The notes under the pieces: model-generated | Databases searched by the model: none | What the model was told of the DNA's origin: nothing | The model's input: the letters and a program-made list of their open reading frames with translations, nothing else | Shown here: in pieces, positions 34,454 through 41,569 of the stretch | Layout of the letters: each line of letters begins with the position of its first letter | How positions within the stretch are numbered: the first letter of the stretch is position 1 | From: Hymenobacter metallicola | GTDB taxonomy: Bacteria; Bacteroidota; Bacteroidia; Cytophagales; Hymenobacteraceae | Assembly (NCBI RefSeq): GCF_004745645.1 | Contig: NZ_SRMB01000001.1 | Location: 186,001-250,000 of the forward strand | Direction: 5' to 3' | Length of the DNA: 64,000 nucleotides | Program-made: the position numbers and the translations under genes

Positions 34454-35737
34454 ATGAATCGACTACCTGCAACAAGCCTTCTGCTTACCGGACTTTTCGC
34501 TCCTCTGTTAGGATGGAGCCAATCGTACCTCCAACAAAGCTTCGAACTCAATGGCAACACCAACCCGGTTGGTACCAGAACTCAATTGGTGTATACAAGT
34601 ACCGGAACGGCTAACTCAGGGCTTTTTACGGGTACTCTGGCACAGGCTACCTCCGCAAATAATAACAACGTTGCACCTCTGACGGCTAATGTTTTCTCAG
34701 AGGGAACCACTGGTTTCGGAGTTGTCAACAACAAGGGTGGAGGATCCGAATCTGCTACTCTAACATTTGAACCTGTAACTTTTCCTACCACAACAGGAAA
34801 TTATCTTTCCCTACGGCTCGCCTCATATGCTACGAACAATAACGGAGGAATAGATAACTCAGTGGTGGGGGGGAGTACTAGCAACGGCATTGTGGTGCGC
34901 ATTGCCTATAATGGCTCTGCTACCTTTACCAACACCCTGGAAGTAAGAGGAGGAAATAACGGCTCAGTTTTCGATTTCAATGCTGGCGGTGTTGCCGCCC
35001 CGGCAGCTGCCATAAATGCCGCCCCGGCTTCACCCACAATTTCTACTTCACCTAATGATCTAACCAATGCCGGTACTGTTCCGACATCCGGGGGAGTTGG
35101 ATATTCCACTGTTCGAATAAATTTCGGCGCCGCCATAACGAGTGTTCAGGTACAGATATTCATGTCTGCGACCAACAAGACGGCCATTTTTATTGATGAT
35201 GTGCGTGTCGGTAGCAACGGCCCCCTGCCCATTGAGCTTACCTCCTTTGATGCCACGCGCCAATCAGGAGCAGTGCAGCTGAACTGGACTACCGCCAGTG
35301 AAAAGAACAACGACCGGTTTAATGTGCAGCGCAGCACCAACGGCCAAGAGTTTACGACCATCACCACAGTCCGCGGCACTGGTACTACCGGCAAAAGCAC
35401 AGCTTACACTGCCCAGGATACGGAGCCCCTGGCTGGGTTGAGCTACTACCGCCTGCAGCAGGTCGACCAGGATGGGAGCTTTTCGTACTCGCCCGTGCGG
35501 GTAGTGGCACCCTTGCTGACTACGGTCTACCCCAGTCCTACCTACGACGTACTTAATCTGCCGGCGGCGGTGGTCGGTACGCCTTTCCGGATTTACAACA
35601 GCCTGGGGCAAACCTTGCAGCAAGGCATCGTGCCGGCTTCTGGCGCTGTCAGTGTGCAGAGTTTGCTGGAGGGCAACTACTTTCTGGAAACCGGAACCGG
35701 GCGCGACCGGGCCGTGCAACGATTTATGCGCAAATAG
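34454..35737 (+). CDS. T9SS-secreted protein with lectin/jelly-roll-like N-terminal domain
   Basis: 427 residues. Signal peptide to about 22 (LLGWSQ). Residues 25-260 form a beta-rich part with FELNGNTNPVGTR, TGNYLSLRLASYA and TAIFIDDVRVG, a pattern seen in jelly-roll domains that precede Bacteroidota sorting signals. Residues 260-350 carry the shared block PIELTSFDATRQSG, NWTTASEKNNDRFNVQRST, YYRLQQVDQDG. The sorting domain (VYPSPTYDVLNL, YNSLGQTLQQG, LEGNYFLE) closes the protein. Third consecutive cargo gene, independently terminated. Confidence 0.87.
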   Translation: MNRLPATSLLLTGLFAPLLGWSQSYLQQSFELNGNTNPVGTRTQLVYTSTGTANSGLFTGTLAQATSANNNNVAPLTANVFSEGTTGFGVVNNKGGGSESATLTFEPVTFPTTTGNYLSLRLASYATNNNGGIDNSVVGGSTSNGIVVRIAYNGSATFTNTLEVRGGNNGSVFDFNAGGVAAPAAAINAAPASPTISTSPNDLTNAGTVPTSGGVGYSTVRINFGAAITSVQVQIFMSATNKTAIFIDDVRVGSNGPLPIELTSFDATRQSGAVQLNWTTASEKNNDRFNVQRSTNGQEFTTITTVRGTGTTGKSTAYTAQDTEPLAGLSYYRLQQVDQDGSFSYSPVRVVAPLLTTVYPSPTYDVLNLPAAVVGTPFRIYNSLGQTLQQGIVPASGAVSVQSLLEGNYFLETGTGRDRAVQRFMRK

Positions 35738-35757
35738 AAAAACCGCAAGTGCTAACG

Positions 35758-35793
35758 AAAAAGGCCCCTTCACTAAGTGGAGGGGCCTTTTTG
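35758..35793. terminator. Bidirectional terminator between T9SS cargo gene and iscA
   Basis: AAAAAGGCCCCTT and AGGGGCCTTTTT form a stem flanked by A-run and T-run. It serves the plus-strand cargo gene and the minus-strand iscA, which converge here. Confidence 0.85.
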
Positions 35794-35819
35794 TTGGCGA
35801 CAGCAAGTAAGGTACTGCT

Positions 35820-36146
35820 CTATACCGAGAAGCTTTCCCCGCAACCGCAGGTGCGCGAGGCATTCGGGTTGTCAAAGAAGAAGCCTTTGCCGTTCAGGCC
35901 GTCCGAGAAGTCAAGCTGGGTGCCAGCTAGGTAAAGGAAGCTTTTCATGTCAACCACGACGCGGACTCCTTTGTCCTCGAACTCCTGGTCCATAGGCTTC
36001 ACTTCATTATCAAAGTCGAGCTTGTAAGACAGGCCCGAGCAGCCGCCCCCCGCTACGGACGCACGAAGGCGGTAGGTATCGTCAAGCTGAGCATCCGACA
36101 TCAGACGCTCTACTTTCTCCTTGGCTTTATCAGAAACGGTAATCAT
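35820..36146 (-). CDS. iscA: Iron-sulfur cluster assembly protein, IscA/HesB family
   Basis: 108 residues, A-type Fe-S carrier. The three conserved cysteines are present: C36 in GGGCSGLSY and C100/C102 in TCGCGESF. ATG at 36146. It hands clusters from IscU to target proteins. Last gene of the minus-strand isc set; ErpA or SufA would be equally compatible by sequence, but the neighbours iscU and iscS favour IscA. Confidence 0.93.
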   Translation of the reverse strand: MITVSDKAKEKVERLMSDAQLDDTYRLRASVAGGGCSGLSYKLDFDNEVKPMDQEFEDKGVRVVVDMKSFLYLAGTQLDFSDGLNGKGFFFDNPNASRTCGCGESFSV

Positions 36147-36224
36147 GGCAAGTTACTGGCTGAGTGTGAAGCGGACCGACTGCGACTTGCGTCAAGCAAT
36201 CAACTACGCCCCATCAACAATCAA

Positions 36225-36632
36225 TTAGGAAGAAGGGTTTAGTACGACGCTAAACACGGTGATGGTATTCAGGTCGCGCCCGTAATAGAGCTTGTCGAGC
36301 GCCTCGTAGGCATTGTGCGCCCGGAAATAGGAAGTCTGCAACTCTTTCTCGCCGTGGGCCCGCCACTGAATCGTGTACGAGCTTTCCGTGTCACGCAGGC
36401 GCTGCACGTAGGTCAGCATCTTGCGCAGAGCATCCAGCTTGTCGTAGCCCTCTTCGTAGCGGAACAGAAAGCTTTGGTGGTGCCGCGGATTGACCGTAAT
36501 CAAATCCAGGCGCACCAGGCCGTCTACCTGGCGAAACTCGAACAGCAGGTTGCCCGCGCCCATGCCCAGATGGTCTTCGATCTGCTTCTGAATGCGGCTG
36601 CTCTCAACGTGAATATCGGGCGATACTTCCAT
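36225..36632 (-). CDS. Unknown protein inside the isc cluster
   Basis: 135 residues, no signal, no membrane segment, no cysteine pair. N-terminus EVSPDIHVESSRIQKQIEDH suggests a helix; centre LFRYEEGYDKLDALRKMLTYVQRLRDTESSYTIQW would be helix-strand; C-terminus has SYFRAHNAYEALDKLYYGRD and a final strand TITVFSVVLNP. Fits a small alpha/beta fold. It lies between iscU and iscA on the same strand (gaps of 88 and 78 bases), so a link to Fe-S assembly is possible. I do not recognise the family. Confidence 0.65.
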   Translation of the reverse strand: MEVSPDIHVESSRIQKQIEDHLGMGAGNLLFEFRQVDGLVRLDLITVNPRHHQSFLFRYEEGYDKLDALRKMLTYVQRLRDTESSYTIQWRAHGEKELQTSYFRAHNAYEALDKLYYGRDLNTITVFSVVLNPSS

Positions 36633-36659
36633 GAACTAGAAGGGAGAGGGTAGAACTCA

Positions 36660-36703
36660 GAAGTGAGAAGCCGGGCCACCCAACGGGACCAACTTCTCAC
36701 TTC
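36660..36703. repeat. 11-base-pair inverted repeat between iscU and the unknown gene
   Basis: GAAGTGAGAAG (36660-36670) and CTTCTCACTTC (36693-36703) pair exactly, with a 22-base loop. It could modulate the relative expression of the genes on either side, or be a chance remnant. Confidence 0.4.
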
Positions 36704-36720
36704 GACGGACTCGGTAGCTA

Positions 36721-37137
36721 CTAGTGGTGCGACTTCGATTCCTCCAGCGCGGGCATGCCGTTTTTCACACGGTAGTCGTTGATGGCCGACTTGATGGCAT
36801 CTTCAGCCAGCACCGAGCAGTGAATCTTAACGGGGGGCAGCGCCAGTTCTTCCACAATTTCCATGTTGTCGATGGCCAGGGCCTCGTCAACGGTTTTGCC
36901 CTTCAGCCACTCGGTGGCCAGGGAAGAAGAAGCAATTGCCGAACCGCAACCGAAGGTTTTGAACTTGGCGTCGGTGATGGTATTGGTCGTTTCGTCTACC
37001 TCAATCTGCAGACGCATTACGTCGCCGCACTCAGGAGCGCCCACCAGACCGGTGCCTACGTTCTTTTTGCTTTTGTCCAGCGTGCCCACGTTGCGGGGGT
37101 TGCTGTAATGGTCGATAACTTTATCGGAGTAAGCCAT
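36721..37137 (-). CDS. iscU: Fe-S cluster assembly scaffold IscU
   Basis: 138 residues. Cluster-binding residues C37 (GAPECGD), D39, C64 (TFGCGSAIASSS) and C107 (KIHCSVL) are all present, as is the LPPVKIHCS motif recognised by the HscA chaperone in the classical system. Nascent [2Fe-2S] clusters are built here with sulfur from IscS. It ends with a His/Ser tail ESKSHH. Located 96 bases downstream of iscS on the same strand; no hscA, hscB or fdx follow in this window. Confidence 0.97.
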   Translation of the reverse strand: MAYSDKVIDHYSNPRNVGTLDKSKKNVGTGLVGAPECGDVMRLQIEVDETTNTITDAKFKTFGCGSAIASSSLATEWLKGKTVDEALAIDNMEIVEELALPPVKIHCSVLAEDAIKSAINDYRVKNGMPALEESKSHH

Positions 37138-37233
37138 GGCTTTGAAGAAATTTAGATGTCAGATTTTAGAACTCAGAACTTAGACCTAACGCCAAAAACT
37201 TGGTTTCTGGCTTTCAATTCTAAGCGCTAAAAA

Positions 37234-38448
37234 TTAATGCTCAGCCCACTCAATCTTGCTGAGGTCAATGCCTTCCTTGAACATCTCCCACAGGGGCGAC
37301 ATTTCGCGGAGTTTGGTCACGGCTTCTTTTACGTGATTGATGGCATAGTCGATTTGCTCTTCCGTCGTGAAGCGGCTCAGACCAAAGCGCAGGGAGCTAT
37401 GGGCCAGGTCGTCGCTCAAGCCCAGGGCCTTGAGCACGTAGGAAGGCTCCAGGGAAGCCGACGTACAGGCCGAGCCCGACGATACCGCCAGATCTTTCAC
37501 GCCCATCATCAGGCCTTCGCCTTCCACATACTTAAAGGAAATGTTGGTCACGTGGGGTAGGCGGTGCTCGCGCGAGCCATTCACGTAGCTTTCTTCCAAC
37601 GTCAGTAGCTCGCGCTCCAGCTTGTCGCGCAGGGCCGACAGACGAGCCGTATCAGCAGCCATTTCCAGACGGGCCAGCTCACAGGCCTTGCCCAGGCCTA
37701 CAATGCCGGGAACGTTCAGCGTACCGGAGCGCATACCCCGCTCGTGGCCGCCGCCATCCATCTGTGCCGTCACCTTCACCCGGGGGTTCTTACGACGTAC
37801 ATACAGGGCACCGACGCCTTTAGGACCGTACATTTTGTGGGCCGTGAAGGCCATCAGGTCAATGCCGTCGGCAATAACGTCAACCGGAATCTTGCCTACG
37901 GCCTGCGTGCCGTCGGTCATGAACAGGGCGCCATGCTTGTGGGCAATAGCGGCAATTTCGCGAATCGGCTGAATGGTACCGGTTTCGTTGTTGCCGTACA
38001 TAATCGTTACCAGCACGGTCTGGGGCGTCATGGCCGCTTCCAGGTCCGCGAGGCTGATCAGGCCTTCTTCGTTAACGGGCAGGTAGGTTACGCGGCCACC
38101 CAGCTTCTCGATGTGCTTGCAGGTGTCCAGCACCGCCTTGTGCTCGGTGGTAGCCGTAATGATGTGGTTGCCCTTCTGGGCGTACATCTCAAACACCCCT
38201 TTGATGCCCAGGTTGTCGGACTCGGTAGCGCCCGAGGTGAAGATGATTTCTTTCGGGTCGCAGTTGATGAGCGAAGCAATCTGCTCCCGCGCATAGTCAA
38301 CGGCTTCTTCCGCAGCCCAGCCGAAGGGGTGGTTACGAGAAGCGGCATTGCCGAACACCTCAGTCAGGTAGGGCATCATGGCCTCCAACACGCGTGGGTC
38401 CAGCGGAGTGGTAGCGTTGTTGTCGAGGTAAATAGGTAGCTTGAGCAT
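37234..38448 (-). CDS. iscS: Cysteine desulfurase IscS
   Basis: 404 residues, PLP-dependent. It takes sulfur from cysteine as an enzyme persulfide for Fe-S clusters and thiolated tRNA. Motifs: [14 protein letters not shown] at the start, the PLP lysine K205 in [10 protein letters not shown], and the catalytic cysteine C328 in [17 protein letters not shown], the group I type loop. Start taken at ATG 38448; the frame is open for another 38 codons but those residues ([13 protein letters not shown]) are not part of the family and overlap the divergent gene's promoter region. Confidence 0.97.
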   Translation of the reverse strand: MLKLPIYLDNNATTPLDPRVLEAMMPYLTEVFGNAASRNHPFGWAAEEAVDYAREQIASLINCDPKEIIFTSGATESDNLGIKGVFEMYAQKGNHIITATTEHKAVLDTCKHIEKLGGRVTYLPVNEEGLISLADLEAAMTPQTVLVTIMYGNNETGTIQPIREIAAIAHKHGALFMTDGTQAVGKIPVDVIADGIDLMAFTAHKMYGPKGVGALYVRRKNPRVKVTAQMDGGGHERGMRSGTLNVPGIVGLGKACELARLEMAADTARLSALRDKLERELLTLEESYVNGSREHRLPHVTNISFKYVEGEGLMMGVKDLAVSSGSACTSASLEPSYVLKALGLSDDLAHSSLRFGLSRFTTEEQIDYAINHVKEAVTKLREMSPLWEMFKEGIDLSKIEWAEH

Positions 38449-38611
38449 GGCTCGGAGTATGTAAATCAGCGAAAAACCAGAGTAAGCGGGGCGAATCCTA
38501 GTGGAGAATGATTCGCAGGTAGAACACAAAAACCGGTAAACAGGTTTTACTTTGCCCCACAAAAGTAGATATATTCCAAATAGAGTTCACCAGCTTCCCA
38601 CCCCAACTTTC

Positions 38612-39031
38612 ATGTTTACCAATCTGGAGCACTTAGGCCTGGCCGTACACGATCTTGAAGCCGCCACCGCCTTGTACACAACGCTGCTCGGTCAGGGCCC
38701 TTACAAAAAGGAGCATGTGGCCAGCGAAGCCGTCGATACGGTGTTTTTTCAAGTGGGCGGCTCCAAGATTGAGCTGCTGGCCGGTACCTCCCCCGATAGT
38801 GCCATCACCAAGTACCTAAGCAAGAAACCCGAAGGCATTCACCACGTGGCTTTCGAAGTAAACGATATCCGGGCCGAAATGCAGCGGCTGCGGGCGGCGG
38901 GTTTCACCTTATTAAATGAGGAACCCAAGCGCGGCGCCGATAACAAGCTGGTGTGTTTTGTGCACCCCAAAAGCGCCGTCGGCGTACTGGTAGAGCTCTG
39001 CCAATCTATTCCCCCCACCGACCATGAATAG
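38612..39031 (+). CDS. mce: Methylmalonyl-CoA epimerase
   Basis: 139 residues, vicinal-oxygen-chelate fold. It interconverts (2S)- and (2R)-methylmalonyl-CoA in propionate metabolism. Marks: LEHLGLAVHDLEAATALY (metal His), KIELLAGTSPDSAI with the metal Glu/catalytic region, GIHHVAFEVNDI with the second metal His, and the final VLVELCQ. The ATG at 38612 is chosen because the family begins just before 'LEHLGLAV'; the frame reaches into the iscS promoter upstream. Its last 8 bases overlap tsaC. Confidence 0.93.
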   Translation: MFTNLEHLGLAVHDLEAATALYTTLLGQGPYKKEHVASEAVDTVFFQVGGSKIELLAGTSPDSAITKYLSKKPEGIHHVAFEVNDIRAEMQRLRAAGFTLLNEEPKRGADNKLVCFVHPKSAVGVLVELCQSIPPTDHE

Positions 39032-39617
39032 CAATACGAACAGTAATTTCTTTCGCCAGGAGGTCGATGCGGCCGTGGATGCCTTGCTGCTGCAGCAGGT
39101 TATTCTCTACCCCACCGACACGGTGTGGGGCCTGGGGTGCGACGCCGAGGTGCCGCCGGCGGTGGAAAAGATCTACAAGATCAAGAACCGGCCGGCCGAG
39201 AAGGGCTGCATCGTGCTAGTCGCCGATGAGGCCATGTTTGCCAAGTACGCTGCCGTGGTGCCGCCCCACCTGGCGGAGCTGCTGGCCACGCAAGAGCGCC
39301 CTACTACCTACATTGTGCAAGGCAGCCGCCACCTGGCGCCCAACCTGCTGGCCCCCGATGGCACCATCGGCCTGCGGGTAGTGCAGCAGGATGAATTTAC
39401 CCACAAGGTAGTGCGCCGCCTGGGTCACGGCTTGGTTTCCACTTCCGCCAATATTAGCGGCGAGCCTACGGCCGCTATCTACTCGGAAATCAGTCCGGCC
39501 GTGGTGCGGGCCGCCGACTACGTGGTAAACTGGCGGCAGGACGACGAAACCCGCTCTCAACCTTCCCGCATCGTCCGGGTGCTACCCGACGGCGGGCTGG
39601 AGGTAATCCGGGAGTAG
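39024..39617 (+). CDS. tsaC: Threonylcarbamoyl-AMP synthase (Sua5/YciO/TsaC family)
   Basis: 197 residues. Makes threonylcarbamoyl-AMP for the t6A modification of ANN-decoding tRNAs. Typical blocks: ILYPTDTVWGLGCDA, IYKIKNRP, TYIVQGSRHLAPNLL, GTIGLRVV and VSTSANISGEPT. The start overlaps the end of mce by 8 bases, so translation is probably coupled. Members of the family without the Sua5 domain can have other roles (YciO), but the STSANxSG motif fits the tRNA enzyme. Confidence 0.9.
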   Translation: MNSNTNSNFFRQEVDAAVDALLLQQVILYPTDTVWGLGCDAEVPPAVEKIYKIKNRPAEKGCIVLVADEAMFAKYAAVVPPHLAELLATQERPTTYIVQGSRHLAPNLLAPDGTIGLRVVQQDEFTHKVVRRLGHGLVSTSANISGEPTAAIYSEISPAVVRAADYVVNWRQDDETRSQPSRIVRVLPDGGLEVIRE

Positions 39618-39735
39618 CGTATTGGTACTGTGCTGATGTACTAATGGTCGGTGCTGGCGAGGAAGTACGACATTCCGCGCACCAAGCAGCCGTGGCCATG
39701 CGTCCGCTGCGCAGTACAGAATGGCCTTTACCCAG

Positions 39736-39770
39736 AAAGCCCTTTATTCCAGCCGGAGTAAAGGGCTTTT
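39736..39770 (+). terminator. Terminator after tsaC
   Basis: AAAGCCCTTTATTCC pairs with GGAGTAAAGGGCTTT (one G-T pair) around the loop AGCC, then T-rich sequence. About 120 bases past the stop codon. Confidence 0.75.
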
Positions 39771-39798
39771 CCCCTTAGAAGGCTGAGCACATTTCAGC

Positions 39799-39832
39799 GG
39801 ACGGATGGCTTCGCGCGGCTCGCCAGGACACG
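39799..39832 (-). repeat. Dispersed repeat, copy 3
   Basis: The reverse complement, CGTGTCCTGGCGAGCCGCGC then GAAGCCATCCGTCC, aligns with copies at 4133-4169 and 4424-4461. Intergenic, between the tsaC terminator and the cca promoter. Confidence 0.5.
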
Positions 39833-39915
39833 ACTCCAGCACCTGCGCACGTTTTTCCCCTTCAGCACATTAACAGCCCGTTAGCACTTTCAACCACATT
39901 GGCACCTCGGCTCCT

Positions 39916-39923
39916 TACCTTTG
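39916..39923 (+). promoter_or_regulatory. Candidate -7 element TACCTTTG for cca
   Basis: Exact match to TAnnTTTG, 27 bases before ATG 39951. No TTG at the ideal distance was found (the nearest is 14 bases upstream). Confidence 0.45.
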
Positions 39924-39950
39924 CGGCCGTTTGACCTGTCAGCATTGCGT

Positions 39951-41381
39951 ATGAATACTCCTCAACTTCCCGACGACCCGTTGTTCCAAACTATTGCCGA
40001 GGCCGCCGGTGAGCTAGGCTACCCGGCGTACGTTATCGGGGGCTTTGTGCGGGATTTGGCCCTGGGCCGACCCAGCAAGGATGTCGATGTGGTGTGCGTG
40101 GGCGACGGAATCAAGCTGGCCCAGGCCGTGGGCCGCAAGCTGCCGGGCAAGCCCCGGGTGACGGTGTTCAAGAACTTCGGCACGGCCATGCTGCCCACCG
40201 AAACCATTGAGCTGGAGTTTGTGGGAGCCCGCAAGGAAAGCTACCGGGCCGAGAGCCGCAAGCCCGAAGTAGAAGCCGGCACCCTGGAGGAAGACCTGGC
40301 CCGTCGCGACTTTACCATCAATGCCCTGGCGCTGAGCCTCAACCCCCAGGATTTCGGTGCGCTCGTAGACCGCTACGACGGCATGCGCGACCTGCAGCAG
40401 AAAACCATCCGCACGCCGCTCGACCCGGACATTACCTTCTCCGACGACCCGCTGCGCATGATGCGGGCCGTACGCTTTGCCACCCAGCTCGACTTCGACA
40501 TCGAGCCCGATACCTTCGACGCCATAGCTCGCAACAAGGACCGCATCAAGATTGTGTCGCAGGAGCGCATTACCGTCGAGTTGAACAAAATTATCGAGGC
40601 CGCTAAGCCCAGCTACGGCTTCAAGCTGCTGTTTCAGACGGGCCTTCTGCAGCTGATTTTTCCGAAGATGGCCCAGCTCTACGGCGTCGAGAAAGTGGGG
40701 CAGCACGCCCACAAAGACAACTTCTACCACACCCTGCAGGTGCTCGACAACGTGGTGGCCGCTGGCGGCGACCTGTGGCTGCGCTGGGCCGCCATTCTGC
40801 ACGACATTGCCAAGCCGGCGACCAAGCGCTACGACAAAAAGGTAGGCTGGACCTTCCACGGCCACGAAGACAAGGGGGCCCGCTGGGTGCCCGGCATTTT
40901 CACTGACCTGAAGCTGCCCCAGGGCGAGGAGATGCGCATGGTGCAAAAGCTGGTACGGTTGCACCTGCGGCCCATTGCCCTGGTCAAGGAAACTGTGACC
41001 GACTCGGCCGTGCGCCGCCTGCTGTTCGAGGCCGGCGACGATATCGACCGGTTGATGCTCTTGTGCCGGGCCGACATTACAAGCAAAGACCACCAGCGCA
41101 AAGAGCGCTACTTGCGCAACTTTGGGCTGGTGGAAGACAAGCTAAGGGAAGTAGAAGCCAAGGATCATCTACGCAACTTCAAGCCCGTCATTACCGGGGA
41201 AGTCATCATGGAAACCTTTGGATTGAAGCCCTCCCGCGAAGTGGGCGAGCTGAAGGAAGCCGTACTAGAGGCTATTCTGGATGGCAAGATTCGGAACGAG
41301 TATGAGGAAGCCTTTGCCTACCTGTTGCAGCTCGGCCAGGCAAAAGGACTTCCTCCGGGTCACCTTTTCACTCACCAATAA
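39951..41381 (+). CDS. cca: CCA tRNA nucleotidyltransferase with HD domain
   Basis: 476 residues. The N-terminal head is a class II poly(A)/CCA polymerase: YVIGGFVRDLALGR, KDVDVVCVG with the catalytic acidic pair, ARRDFTINALAL and DPLRMMRAVRFATQL. The middle binds tRNA (ERITVELNKI). An HD domain follows (AILHDIAKPATKRYD, FHGHEDKGARW), as in Bacteroidota forms with added phosphohydrolase activity. It adds or repairs the 3' CCA of tRNA. ATG 39951 lies behind a matching -7 box; a TTG ten codons upstream is inside that box and so unlikely. Confidence 0.94.
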   Translation: MNTPQLPDDPLFQTIAEAAGELGYPAYVIGGFVRDLALGRPSKDVDVVCVGDGIKLAQAVGRKLPGKPRVTVFKNFGTAMLPTETIELEFVGARKESYRAESRKPEVEAGTLEEDLARRDFTINALALSLNPQDFGALVDRYDGMRDLQQKTIRTPLDPDITFSDDPLRMMRAVRFATQLDFDIEPDTFDAIARNKDRIKIVSQERITVELNKIIEAAKPSYGFKLLFQTGLLQLIFPKMAQLYGVEKVGQHAHKDNFYHTLQVLDNVVAAGGDLWLRWAAILHDIAKPATKRYDKKVGWTFHGHEDKGARWVPGIFTDLKLPQGEEMRMVQKLVRLHLRPIALVKETVTDSAVRRLLFEAGDDIDRLMLLCRADITSKDHQRKERYLRNFGLVEDKLREVEAKDHLRNFKPVITGEVIMETFGLKPSREVGELKEAVLEAILDGKIRNEYEEAFAYLLQLGQAKGLPPGHLFTHQ

Positions 41382-41416
41382 GTAAACCCATTTTCTCGTG
41401 TCGTTGCGGGAAAGAT

Positions 41417-41456
41417 GCCGGCCAGGTGACAAGAGTTGCCTGGCCGGCTTTTTTTA
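41417..41456 (+). terminator. Rho-independent terminator of cca
   Basis: GCCGGCCAGG and CCTGGCCGGC pair exactly around a 12-base loop and run into TTTTTTTATG. Confidence 0.9.
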
Positions 41457-41569
41457 TGTTCTTAATAATTGTGCCAAAGCTAGGACTGGCAACATGATAC
41501 GGGCATGAAGTCGAGCAACTAGAGGCTCAGTACCCTGAGTATGGGAGTAAGTATCTGCTGGCAGATAGG

